64,000 nt of DNA from Bradyrhizobium sp. AZCC 1719 (GTDB lineage Bacteria; Pseudomonadota; Alphaproteobacteria; Rhizobiales; Xanthobacteraceae): the NCBI RefSeq assembly GCF_036924525.1, contig NZ_JAZHRU010000001.1:5919001-5983000 (forward strand), in the 5' to 3' direction. Shown here one piece after another: positions 17,409 through 24,790 of the stretch. How positions within the stretch are numbered: position 1 is the first letter of the stretch; every line of letters begins with the position of its first letter. The notes under the pieces were generated by a model, which did not search any database, was not told where the DNA came from, and saw only the letters and a program-made list of their open reading frames with translations. Made by a program: the position numbers and the translations under genes.

Positions 17409-18545
17409 CTATCGCGAGATGGGTGGCGCGGGAGGGCCGACGGGCCCGGCCGGCGGCGTTGCGGGCGCCGCAGTAGCTGTCACCGGCGGAGACGTCGCGG
17501 GTGCCTCCGCCTGGGGGCTCGCGGCCGGCTCAGGGGCAGTCGCGGCGGGAGCTGGCGGCGCAGGCGTCACCGGGTCGGGCCGGGGCGCGGTCGGTTCGCT
17601 GTCGGCGCTCTCCTTGGGCGCATTGACCTTGGCGCTTTCGGAACCGCCCTCGCTGGCCGGCTTTTCCGACTCGCCGGCCGGCTTCGCGGCCTCCGTGGCC
17701 GGCTTGTCAGCCTCACCCTTGGCGGAGTCGGTCCGGTCGGTATCAGGCTTGGCGGGATCGGGCCCGCCAGAATCGGTTTTGGTGGGATCAGGCTTGGTAG
17801 GATCAGGCTTGGCAAGATCAGGCTTGGCAAGATCAGGCTTGGCAAGATCGGGTTTGGCAAGATCAGGCTCGGCAGTTCCGGGCTTCGCAGCTTCGGATTT
17901 GGCGGCATCCCGAGACGCATCTTCCTTTGCGGCGTCGCCGCGGGCCTGGTCGGCTTTCGGCGGTTCTTCGGCGGCGGGCCTGCCACGCCTGCCCTGCTTC
18001 TGCCTGACACCCGATTTGCTGTCGGTAGCGGCCTGCCCATCATCTGCCGGCTTAGCAGCCTCGGGCGCCGTGTGCGGCCGTGCGAGCCGCTTCGCGTCGC
18101 GGCCCGGGCGCGCGCCCTCGCCTTGCGACGGTGCGCCATCGACATCCGGCCGGGAAGCCTCCTGGGCCGGTGCGGCGGACGGCTGCCGGCGACCGAATCG
18201 GTCGGGCTGATCCGACCTTCCATCCTGCTTGGCGTCCTTCTGCTTGGACTGATCCTTAGCCTGATACCGGGGATCTGCAGCCCCATTGGATATCAAGTAG
18301 GAAGAAAGCACCGAGGCCATGGAGGAGCCGGTGGTATAATGCTGGCGCAGAAAGCCCGGCAACGATGAAGCCGGCGTGTTCTTCAACAGGCCACGCGGGC
18401 TCCTGTGGCAGGCGCTGCAGGTGCTCGAAAATATCTGGGAAGGGCTCTTGCCGGCGTCGAGATTTTCTACCGCCCACACCACGTCTGCTGTGAGGCAGCC
18501 GATCAGGAGCGTCACCGTCGCTAAACTGAGCGCTCGGCTCAACAT
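17409..18545 (-). CDS. Secreted CxxCH (c-type heme motif) protein with a long Pro/Ala/Lys tail
   Basis: 378 residues. An N-terminal signal peptide (about 1-25) is followed by a small domain with one CSACH heme-attachment motif (Cys43, Cys46, His47) and a possible distal ligand region up to residue 90. Everything after residue 95 is low-complexity, Pro/Ala/Lys/Asp-rich, with five-residue DLAKP repeats at about 227-260. The head resembles a mini-cytochrome c. The tail may span periplasm or wall, like TonB-type or PG-contacting linkers. I do not recognise the family by name. It is transcribed divergently from cfa. Confidence 0.7.
   Translation of the reverse strand: MLSRALSLATVTLLIGCLTADVVWAVENLDAGKSPSQIFSSTCSACHRSPRGLLKNTPASSLPGFLRQHYTTGSSMASVLSSYLISNGAADPRYQAKDQSKQKDAKQDGRSDQPDRFGRRQPSAAPAQEASRPDVDGAPSQGEGARPGRDAKRLARPHTAPEAAKPADDGQAATDSKSGVRQKQGRRGRPAAEEPPKADQARGDAAKEDASRDAAKSEAAKPGTAEPDLAKPDLAKPDLAKPDLAKPDPTKPDPTKTDSGGPDPAKPDTDRTDSAKGEADKPATEAAKPAGESEKPASEGGSESAKVNAPKESADSEPTAPRPDPVTPAPPAPAATAPEPAASPQAEAPATSPPVTATAAPATPPAGPVGPPAPPISR
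17780..17875 (-). repeat. 15-bp tandem repeats coding for DLAKP/DPTKP
   Basis: On the plus strand the unit reads as GATCAGGCTTGGCAA-like copies in a row. The frame is preserved and units differ by single bases. The run codes for residues about 226-256 of the CxxCH protein. Confidence 0.85.
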
Positions 18546-18800
18546 TCCCTACTTCTCCACGTGGAATCTGCCTGCGACGCACAACGTCGCCGACGGAGGG
18601 GTCACCTTTTAGCCGATTATGACGCGAATGGAAGCGGGCTTACTACGCATCTGCGTGACTGTGACATTTGAGAATATCCGCTTTCACGCCAACGCAGTAG
18701 CACTGCGGCATCATCATACTTACGATGTTCCTGGTGCACATGGAACTCTCTGTTCCGAGGTGCATTGGTGTAACGGGCTGGTCGTTCCATTGGTGCTTCG

Positions 18801-20051
18801 ATGGATCGTTTGTTGCGTTATTTCCTGGGTCAGTTCATTCGCCGCGGCACGATGAATTTCACGACCGCCAGTGGGGCGAGATTTATCTGCGGGGACGGAA
18901 CCGGCCGCCCGGTGTCGGCGCGGTTCCTGAGTAAGCGGACGCAACTCCGGATTCTCCTCAACCCCGAACTGGCGCTTGGCGAAGCCTATATGGACGGCTC
19001 GTTCGTGGTCGAGGACGGCTCGATCGCCGACGCGCTGGAAATCCTGCTCGGCCAGCCCGAAATGCTGCCACGCTGGGCCAAGCTGCAATGGTGGCTGCGC
19101 TATTTCAGCAGGCACGCGAGACAATTCAATTGGCGGGGCCGGGCGAAAAACAATGTCGCCCACCACTATGATCTGGACAGTTGGCTCTATTCCCTCTTCC
19201 TCGACGCCGACCGGCAATATAGCTGCGCGTATTTCGAAGCACTGGATATGACGCTCGACGACGCCCAGCTCGCCAAAAAGCGTCACCTTGCTGCCAAGCT
19301 TCTCGTTGGGCCCGGCGACCGCGTGCTCGACATCGGCTCAGGCTGGGGTGGCCTTGGCCTCTACCTGGCCGAAATGACGGACGCCAATGTCACCGGAATC
19401 ACGCTGTCGTCGGAACAATTGCAGGCCTCGAATGCCCGCGCCACCGAGAAGAACCTGACGGGTTCGGCAAGATTCCTGCTGAGCGACTACCGCGATATTG
19501 CCGGCCCGTTCGATCGGATCGTGTCCGTCGGCATGTTCGAGCATGTCGGCATCGACTTCTATGAAACCTACTTCCGGCGCTGCGCCGAACTCCTCAGCGA
19601 CGACGGCATCATGGTGCTGCACTCGATCGGCCGTTCCACGGGGCCTGATGTGACGAGCCCATGGATCACGAAATACATCTTCCCGGGCGGCTATATCCCC
19701 GCCCTGTCAGAGGTCATCCCCGCGATCGAGAAAGCCGGCCTTCTGGTTTGCGACATCGAAATCCTGCGGCTGCATTATGCGGAAACGCTGAAGGCCTGGC
19801 GGGAGCGCTTCATGGCGCGGCGCGAAGAGGCGGTGCGCCTCTATGACGAGCGTTTTGCCCGGATGTGGGAATTTTATCTGGCGGCGTCGGAAATGTCGTT
19901 CCGGAAGCAGAACCTGATGAATTTCCAGATCCAGCTCACCAGGCGCCAGGGAATTGTGCCGATGACGCGCGATTACATCACCCGGGAAGAAGCAAGGCTG
20001 CGCGGGATGGAAATCGGAAAACAGCCGCGGCTGCAGTTGGCCGGCGAATAG
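18801..20051 (+). CDS. cfa: Cyclopropane-fatty-acyl-phospholipid synthase
   Basis: Transfers a methylene group from S-adenosylmethionine to unsaturated acyl chains of membrane lipids. The SAM site VLDIGSGWGGLGLYLA is at about residues 171-186; SVGMFEHVG and the C-terminal WEFYLAASEMSFR are conserved. 416 residues, slightly longer than E. coli Cfa. No strong ribosome site precedes the ATG; internal Met18 (MNFTTASG) is an alternative. Membrane modification fits with the desaturase elsewhere in the window. Confidence 0.93.
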   Translation: MDRLLRYFLGQFIRRGTMNFTTASGARFICGDGTGRPVSARFLSKRTQLRILLNPELALGEAYMDGSFVVEDGSIADALEILLGQPEMLPRWAKLQWWLRYFSRHARQFNWRGRAKNNVAHHYDLDSWLYSLFLDADRQYSCAYFEALDMTLDDAQLAKKRHLAAKLLVGPGDRVLDIGSGWGGLGLYLAEMTDANVTGITLSSEQLQASNARATEKNLTGSARFLLSDYRDIAGPFDRIVSVGMFEHVGIDFYETYFRRCAELLSDDGIMVLHSIGRSTGPDVTSPWITKYIFPGGYIPALSEVIPAIEKAGLLVCDIEILRLHYAETLKAWRERFMARREEAVRLYDERFARMWEFYLAASEMSFRKQNLMNFQIQLTRRQGIVPMTRDYITREEARLRGMEIGKQPRLQLAGE

Positions 20052-20069
20052 GCCGCAAAGGCGGTGGAG

Positions 20070-20276
20070 TCAGTTTCTCAGGCTATAGGCCGAGGCGTAA
20101 GGCGTGCGGGCCGATGCCGGGCGGGCGAGTTGGGCTCGCAGCGCGGCAAGCAACTGGGCATCACAGGGTTCGTCACGCCGTTCCGGGCGCGAAATCTCTT
20201 CCATGGCGTCGATCAGCATCGACAGCCACAAACGCTGGGCGCTTGCCGATCGCCATCCCTGGAGTTGCTGACCCAT
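20070..20276 (-). CDS. Small hypothetical protein, 68 residues
   Basis: The start chosen is the ATG of MGQQLQGWRSASAQRLWLSM, preceded by AAGGAACAGG; an in-frame ATG at 20372 would give 100 residues with an odd N-terminus. The middle (RLWLSMLIDAMEEI) could form an amphipathic helix, and the C-terminus is Ala/Arg-rich. It runs toward cfa, 18 bp from its stop. No family recognised. Confidence 0.5.
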   Translation of the reverse strand: MGQQLQGWRSASAQRLWLSMLIDAMEEISRPERRDEPCDAQLLAALRAQLARPASARTPYASAYSLRN

Positions 20277-20426
20277 CGCCTGTTCCTTTTGGTCGGTGCA
20301 ACTGGCAACTCGAAAATCGCCGGCCCGTTCCCGATTTCGTAACCAATCCATCCTGAGCGAAGAAAATCGCATCCGATGTGATCTACTTCACAGAGCCGCT
20401 CGGCTGTCCGTCGTACATCTCCGCCC

Positions 20427-20543
20427 ATGAGCCGGCAGACCTACCCAGCCCCGTTCGATTCCGACATCAGGATCGACTACGCCTTGATCGCAATCGGCGT
20501 AGCTGCCGCCCTGTTCGCGTTCGTCTATCTGATGCTGGTTTGA
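20427..20543 (+). CDS. Small single-pass membrane protein, 38 residues
   Basis: ATG at 20427; a polar N-terminus (MSRQTYPAPFDSDIRIDY) is followed by one hydrophobic helix (ALIAIGVAAALFAFVYLMLV) that runs to the stop. It is divergent from the 68-residue gene, with 150 bp between their starts, so they may share a control region. A terminator-like hairpin lies downstream. No strong ribosome site is seen. Function unknown. Confidence 0.5.
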   Translation: MSRQTYPAPFDSDIRIDYALIAIGVAAALFAFVYLMLV

Positions 20544-20663
20544 TCAACGCTTAAGATCAGGGCCCGAAACGCCTCCTGCCTTCGGATATGTCGGCCGAAG
20601 TCGCGGCAAGGTTCAGATTCCCCTAAGTTCTTGCCTGGCATTTTCACAAAAGCCACTCCGGTA

Positions 20664-20687
20664 CCGCCGGACGGCGGGCTGCTTTTT
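20664..20687 (+). terminator. Rho-independent terminator candidate
   Basis: CCGCCG-GA-CGGCGG followed by GCTGC and TTTTT (20683-20687). It ends the unit of the 38-residue protein and isolates dnaB. Confidence 0.6.
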
Positions 20688-20716
20688 GGTCCAAATCCGT
20701 CAAGGGGCCAGCTCAG

Positions 20717-20742
20717 GATTCACACATGGCATTGTGTGAATC
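20717..20742. promoter_or_regulatory. Perfect 10-bp inverted repeat upstream of dnaB
   Basis: GATTCACACA, a 6-bp centre (TGGCAT), then TGTGTGAATC. It lies 112 bp before the dnaB start in a 310-bp gap with no gene. The symmetry resembles a dimeric repressor site; no regulator is assigned. Confidence 0.5.
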
Positions 20743-20853
20743 GGGCATAAGGCCTACTCGGACTTTCGGATCGCCTGCACGTGGCGCTTTATCGCTGCCC
20801 CACTTCCGCAAGCGATCTGACAAAAACCAAAAACCTAAAGAACATTACAAACT

Positions 20854-22356
20854 ATGGCTCTGACTGATTCGAATGTCCTCAAGCTCGCCCCGGACCCGGG
20901 AACTCCGGCCTACCGGAGCGCGCCGCACAATATCGAGGCGGAACAGAGTTTGCTGGGCGCCATTCTAGTCAACAATGACGCGTTCTACCGGGTTTCCGAC
21001 TTCCTGGAACCGAAGCACTTCTTCGAGCCGATCCACCAAACCATTTTCGAGACCGCCGGCAGCCTGATCCGGATGGGCAAGGTCGCAACGCCCGTGACGT
21101 TGAAGACCTTCCTGCCGGCCGATACCGATCTCGGCGGCATGACGGTTGGTCAGTACCTCGCGCGTCTCGCGGCCGAGGCCACCACGATCATCAACGCGCA
21201 GGACTATGGCCGCACGGTCTACGACATGTCGCTGCGCCGTGACCTGATCCGGATCGGCGAGGACATGGTCAACGTCGCCTTCGATGCGCCGGTGGATTTT
21301 GCCCCGCGAGCGCAGATCGAGGACGCCGAGCGCCAGCTCTATGAGCTCGCCGAATCCGGCCGCTATGACGGCGGCTTCCAGCGCTTTGCACAGGCGATGA
21401 AAATCGCTCTCGACATGGCTGCCAATGCGTACCAACGCGACGGTAAGCTGTCCGGTATCTCGACTGGCCTACGTGATCTGGACTCGAAGATGGGCGGCCT
21501 GCAGCGATCCGATTTGATCATCCTGGCCGGTCGTCCCGGTATGGGCAAGACCTCGCTTGCTACCAATATTGCTTACAATATTGCTAAAGCATACCAACCG
21601 GAAACCAAGGCCGACGGCACCACGACGGCCGTCAATGGCGGCGTTGTCGGCTTCTACTCTTGCGAAATGTCGGCAGAACAGCTCGCCACGCGAATTCTCG
21701 CAGAGCAAACCCGCATCGCCTCAAGCATGATCCGCCGCGGCGGCATCAACCAGGAAGAGTTCGACAAGATTCGCGACTACACGGTCGAGCTGGAGCACTT
21801 ACCGCTATATGTTGACGAGACCGGTGGCCTTTCAATTTCGCAATTGACGGCGCGCGCCCGGCGGCTAAAGCGCCAGAAGGGCCTCGACGTCATTGTGGTC
21901 GACTACATCCAGCTGCTTCAAGGCTCGGGCAAGCGCGGCAACGACAACCGCGTCCAGGAAGTCACAGAAATCACCACCAGCCTGAAGGCGCTCGCGAAAG
22001 AGCTCAATGTTCCCGTGATCGCGCTTTCACAACTTTCACGTCAAGTCGAGAATCGCGACGATAAGCATCCGCAATTGTCGGACCTGCGTGAGTCTGGTTC
22101 GATCGAGCAGGACGCAGACGTCGTGCTGTTCGTGTACCGCGAAGAATATTATCTGCAGAACAAGGAACCCAAGCTCGGCACGCCCGAGCACGAGAAGTGG
22201 AAACTCGACATGGAGCTCGCGCACGGCAAGGCCGAGGTCATCATCGCCAAGCAGCGCCACGGACCAACGGGTACGGTGCCACTACAATTTGAAGGGCAAT
22301 ACACTCGATTCAGTGATTTCACGGAAGAGGACAACTTGCCCTACCGCGTGCCGTAA
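20854..22356 (+). CDS. dnaB: Replicative DNA helicase DnaB
   Basis: Hexameric helicase of the replication fork. The N-terminal domain begins at APHNIEAEQSLLGAIL. The Walker A motif GRPGMGKTS lies near residues 228-236, Walker B is in DVIVVDYIQLL, and the H4 region has ALSQLSRQVENR. An Ala/Thr-rich insert (KADGTTTAVNGG) follows Walker A, common in alphaproteobacteria. 500 residues. alr follows 53 bp downstream. Confidence 0.98.
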   Translation: MALTDSNVLKLAPDPGTPAYRSAPHNIEAEQSLLGAILVNNDAFYRVSDFLEPKHFFEPIHQTIFETAGSLIRMGKVATPVTLKTFLPADTDLGGMTVGQYLARLAAEATTIINAQDYGRTVYDMSLRRDLIRIGEDMVNVAFDAPVDFAPRAQIEDAERQLYELAESGRYDGGFQRFAQAMKIALDMAANAYQRDGKLSGISTGLRDLDSKMGGLQRSDLIILAGRPGMGKTSLATNIAYNIAKAYQPETKADGTTTAVNGGVVGFYSCEMSAEQLATRILAEQTRIASSMIRRGGINQEEFDKIRDYTVELEHLPLYVDETGGLSISQLTARARRLKRQKGLDVIVVDYIQLLQGSGKRGNDNRVQEVTEITTSLKALAKELNVPVIALSQLSRQVENRDDKHPQLSDLRESGSIEQDADVVLFVYREEYYLQNKEPKLGTPEHEKWKLDMELAHGKAEVIIAKQRHGPTGTVPLQFEGQYTRFSDFTEEDNLPYRVP

Positions 22357-22380
22357 TTCTGGCTTTCAGCGCAGTTGAAC

Positions 22381-22397
22381 CGCGGCGTTCCGCCGCG
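22381..22397. other. Hairpin between dnaB and alr
   Basis: Perfect 7-bp stem CGCGGCG-TTC-CGCCGCG. No T-run; it may be an attenuator or a processing site in the dnaB-alr transcript. Confidence 0.4.
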
Positions 22398-22409
22398 TAG
22401 AACTGTGGC

Positions 22410-23645
22410 ATGAACGTGGCCCCTGATCCCAAGTCCATCCCGCAAGGCACCCTGCTCTCGCCCGAGGCGAACAAGGCTGCCGCGCTCGCGACCGCAACCG
22501 GCGTGCTGACGGTCGATCTCGACGCCATTATCGCCAACTGGCGCAAGCTCGAGAAGACGGCCGTGCCGGCCGAATGCGCAGCCGTCGTCAAGGCAGACGG
22601 CTATGGCTGCGGCGCCGAACAGGTCTCGCGTGCCCTCGCGAGCGCCGGCTGCAAGACGTTCTTCGTCGCCACCCTCGACGAGGCCCGCGTGGTTCGCGCC
22701 GCGGCGCCTGCGGCCGCGATCTACGTGCTCGGCGGCTTCTTCCAGAACACCGGCGACGCCTACGCCAAGTTTGATTGCAAGCCCGTCATCGGCGACCTCA
22801 ACGAACTCGCCGAATGGGACGTGTTCTGTCGCCGTTCCGGCTGGTCCGGCGGCGCCGCCATTCACATCGACACTGGCATGAACCGGCTCGGCCTCACCGT
22901 CACCGAGGCGCAGGGCATCATCCCGCGCATCAATGCCGGAGATCACGGCATCACGCTCGTGATGAGCCATCTCGCCTCCGCGGAAATGCTCAACAATCCC
23001 GCCAACGCCCGGCAGCTCGCGGCCTTCCGCGAGATCGCGAGCCTGTTCTCCGGCGTCCCGGCCTCGCTGGCAAACTCGTCCGGCATCTTCCTGGGCGCCC
23101 AGTTCCAGTTCGATCTGGTGCGGCCAGGCTGCGCCCTCTATGGCATCAACCCGACGCCCGAAGCCGACAACCCGATGCAGCCGGTCGTCGAGCTGAAGGC
23201 GCGCATCGTGCAGATCCGCAACGTCGAACGCGGCGATACCGTCGGCTATGGCGGCACCTGGACGGCGCGGCGTCCAACCAGAATAGCGGTCGTTTCCGCG
23301 GGCTATGCCGACGGCTATTTCCGCGCGGCCAGCGCCAATGACGGCACCCGAGGCGCCGAGGTGATAGTCGCCGGCAAGCGGTGCCCGATCGCAGGACGGA
23401 TTTCGATGGACCTGACGGCGGTCGACGTCACCGATCTCGACAAGAATGCGGTGCGGCGCGGCCATTGGGCGACGCTGATGGGCGAAGGCATCACAGCCGA
23501 CGAACTCGCCCATCATTTCGGCACCATCGGCTACGAAGTGCTGACCAGCCTCGGCAAGCGCTACGCGCGGGTTTACAAGGGCGGCAATGCCACTGCAGAG
23601 CCCTCTGCTCCGCCTCCAGCGGAGGTGGCCGCCACACCCACTTAA
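22410..23645 (+). CDS. alr: Alanine racemase
   Basis: PLP enzyme that makes D-alanine for peptidoglycan. The PLP lysine is in AVVKADGYGCGAEQV and the second catalytic residue, Tyr, in DTVGYGGTWTARR. SAGYADGYFR and GRISMDLTAVDV are conserved. 411 residues, with an N-terminal extension of about 30 and a Pro/Ala tail. It sits between dnaB and, after a long accessory block, radA; the three are close neighbours in many rhizobia. Confidence 0.96.
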   Translation: MNVAPDPKSIPQGTLLSPEANKAAALATATGVLTVDLDAIIANWRKLEKTAVPAECAAVVKADGYGCGAEQVSRALASAGCKTFFVATLDEARVVRAAAPAAAIYVLGGFFQNTGDAYAKFDCKPVIGDLNELAEWDVFCRRSGWSGGAAIHIDTGMNRLGLTVTEAQGIIPRINAGDHGITLVMSHLASAEMLNNPANARQLAAFREIASLFSGVPASLANSSGIFLGAQFQFDLVRPGCALYGINPTPEADNPMQPVVELKARIVQIRNVERGDTVGYGGTWTARRPTRIAVVSAGYADGYFRAASANDGTRGAEVIVAGKRCPIAGRISMDLTAVDVTDLDKNAVRRGHWATLMGEGITADELAHHFGTIGYEVLTSLGKRYARVYKGGNATAEPSAPPPAEVAATPT

Positions 23646-23739
23646 AGTCTTCGTTCCGAGTGTTCCTTCGCGGCGTTTCCTGTCGATGCCATCCGCGGCC
23701 TTTTTCAGGCGTCGCTGATCCGACCCGCGTTGCCCTGCC

Positions 23740-23961
23740 TCACTGTTTTTTCCGGCTAGCCAACACTTGCTTGCAGGCGTCGCTGAGTTGGTGTTGCTGC
23801 TTGTTCAGACATGCGACGACACGGCCACCGCCGGGCAGCGTGCCGGCGCAATATTTGTCATAGTCGGCCTTGCAGGCGCCGCGCCCATCGGCGGTTTGAG
23901 CAACTGCGGACCCTGAGCATCCGATGGCGAGCACGAGAAAGGCGAAGCGTAGTTTCGGCAT
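23740..23961 (-). CDS. Small secreted cysteine-rich repeat protein
   Basis: 73 residues: a signal peptide ending at AVAQ (about 1-22), then one Cys-rich repeat of the type CKADYDKYCAG...VVACLNKQQHQLSDACKQVL, four cysteines spaced as in the GLG1/Cys-rich repeat (PF00839-like) family. The start chosen is the ATG of MPKLRFAFLV, giving a clean signal peptide; the frame continues upstream without support. Periplasmic, function unknown. Confidence 0.8.
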   Translation of the reverse strand: MPKLRFAFLVLAIGCSGSAVAQTADGRGACKADYDKYCAGTLPGGGRVVACLNKQQHQLSDACKQVLASRKKQ

Positions 23962-24006
23962 GGATTCTCCAAGTGTCGGGCGCACAGTGATGCCAGCCAG
24001 CTCTAC

Positions 24007-24774
24007 ATGAAGATCGCGACCTTCAACATTAATAATGTCAACCGCCGCCTGCCGAACCTGCTGCGCTGGCTGCGCGCGGCGAAGCCCGACGTCGTTGCCT
24101 TGCAGGAATTGAAATCGACCGACGCCGAGTTCCCAATTCTGGCAATCGAGAAAGCCGGCTACGGCGCGGTGTGGCGCGGGCAAAAAACGTGGAATGGCGT
24201 CGCCATCCTGGCGCGGAATGCCGAGCCGGTATTGACCCGGACCGCGCTCCCCGGCGATGGGGATGTCGAGGCCCGCTATATTGAAGCCGCAATTAACGGC
24301 ATCCTCGTCACCAGCATCTATCTCCCGAACGGCAATCCGCAGCCGGGACCCAAATTCGATTACAAGCTCGACTGGTTCAAACGACTGCGGTCCCACGCCG
24401 GCAAGCTGCTAAAGCAGGACATCCCCGTGGTGCTGGCCGGCGATTACAACGTCGCGCCGACCGAGTTCGACATCTACCCGACAAAGTCCTGGGACAAGGA
24501 CGCGCTGATCCAGCCGAAGAGCCGCGCCGCGTTCAAGGCGCTGGTGGATCAAGGCTGGACCGACGCGATCCGGACGCTTTATCCGTCTAAACCGATGTTC
24601 ACGTTCTGGGACTACAAGCGCAACCGCTGGCCACGCGATGCCGGGCTGCGGCTCGATCATCTGTTGCTCAGCCCCGCCATTGCGCCGCGCCTGATCAAGG
24701 CCGGCGTCGATCGAAAGATCCGTGGGGAAGAAGGCGCCAGCGATCATGCGCCGGCGTGGATCGTGCTGCGCTAG
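24007..24774 (+). CDS. xth: Exodeoxyribonuclease III / AP endonuclease
   Basis: Base-excision repair nuclease of the exonuclease-endonuclease-phosphatase fold. Conserved MKIATFNINNVNRRL with the metal/Asn residues, ALQELKSTD (metal Glu), GDYNVAPTEFD and the C-terminal LRLDHLLLS and GASDHAPAWI (catalytic Asp-His) are all present. 255 residues. It converges on the fused membrane protein (16 bp between stops). Divergent from the Cys-rich gene, 45 bp between starts. Confidence 0.94.
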   Translation: MKIATFNINNVNRRLPNLLRWLRAAKPDVVALQELKSTDAEFPILAIEKAGYGAVWRGQKTWNGVAILARNAEPVLTRTALPGDGDVEARYIEAAINGILVTSIYLPNGNPQPGPKFDYKLDWFKRLRSHAGKLLKQDIPVVLAGDYNVAPTEFDIYPTKSWDKDALIQPKSRAAFKALVDQGWTDAIRTLYPSKPMFTFWDYKRNRWPRDAGLRLDHLLLSPAIAPRLIKAGVDRKIRGEEGASDHAPAWIVLR

Positions 24775-24790
24775 CGCGGCCGCAGGTCGC

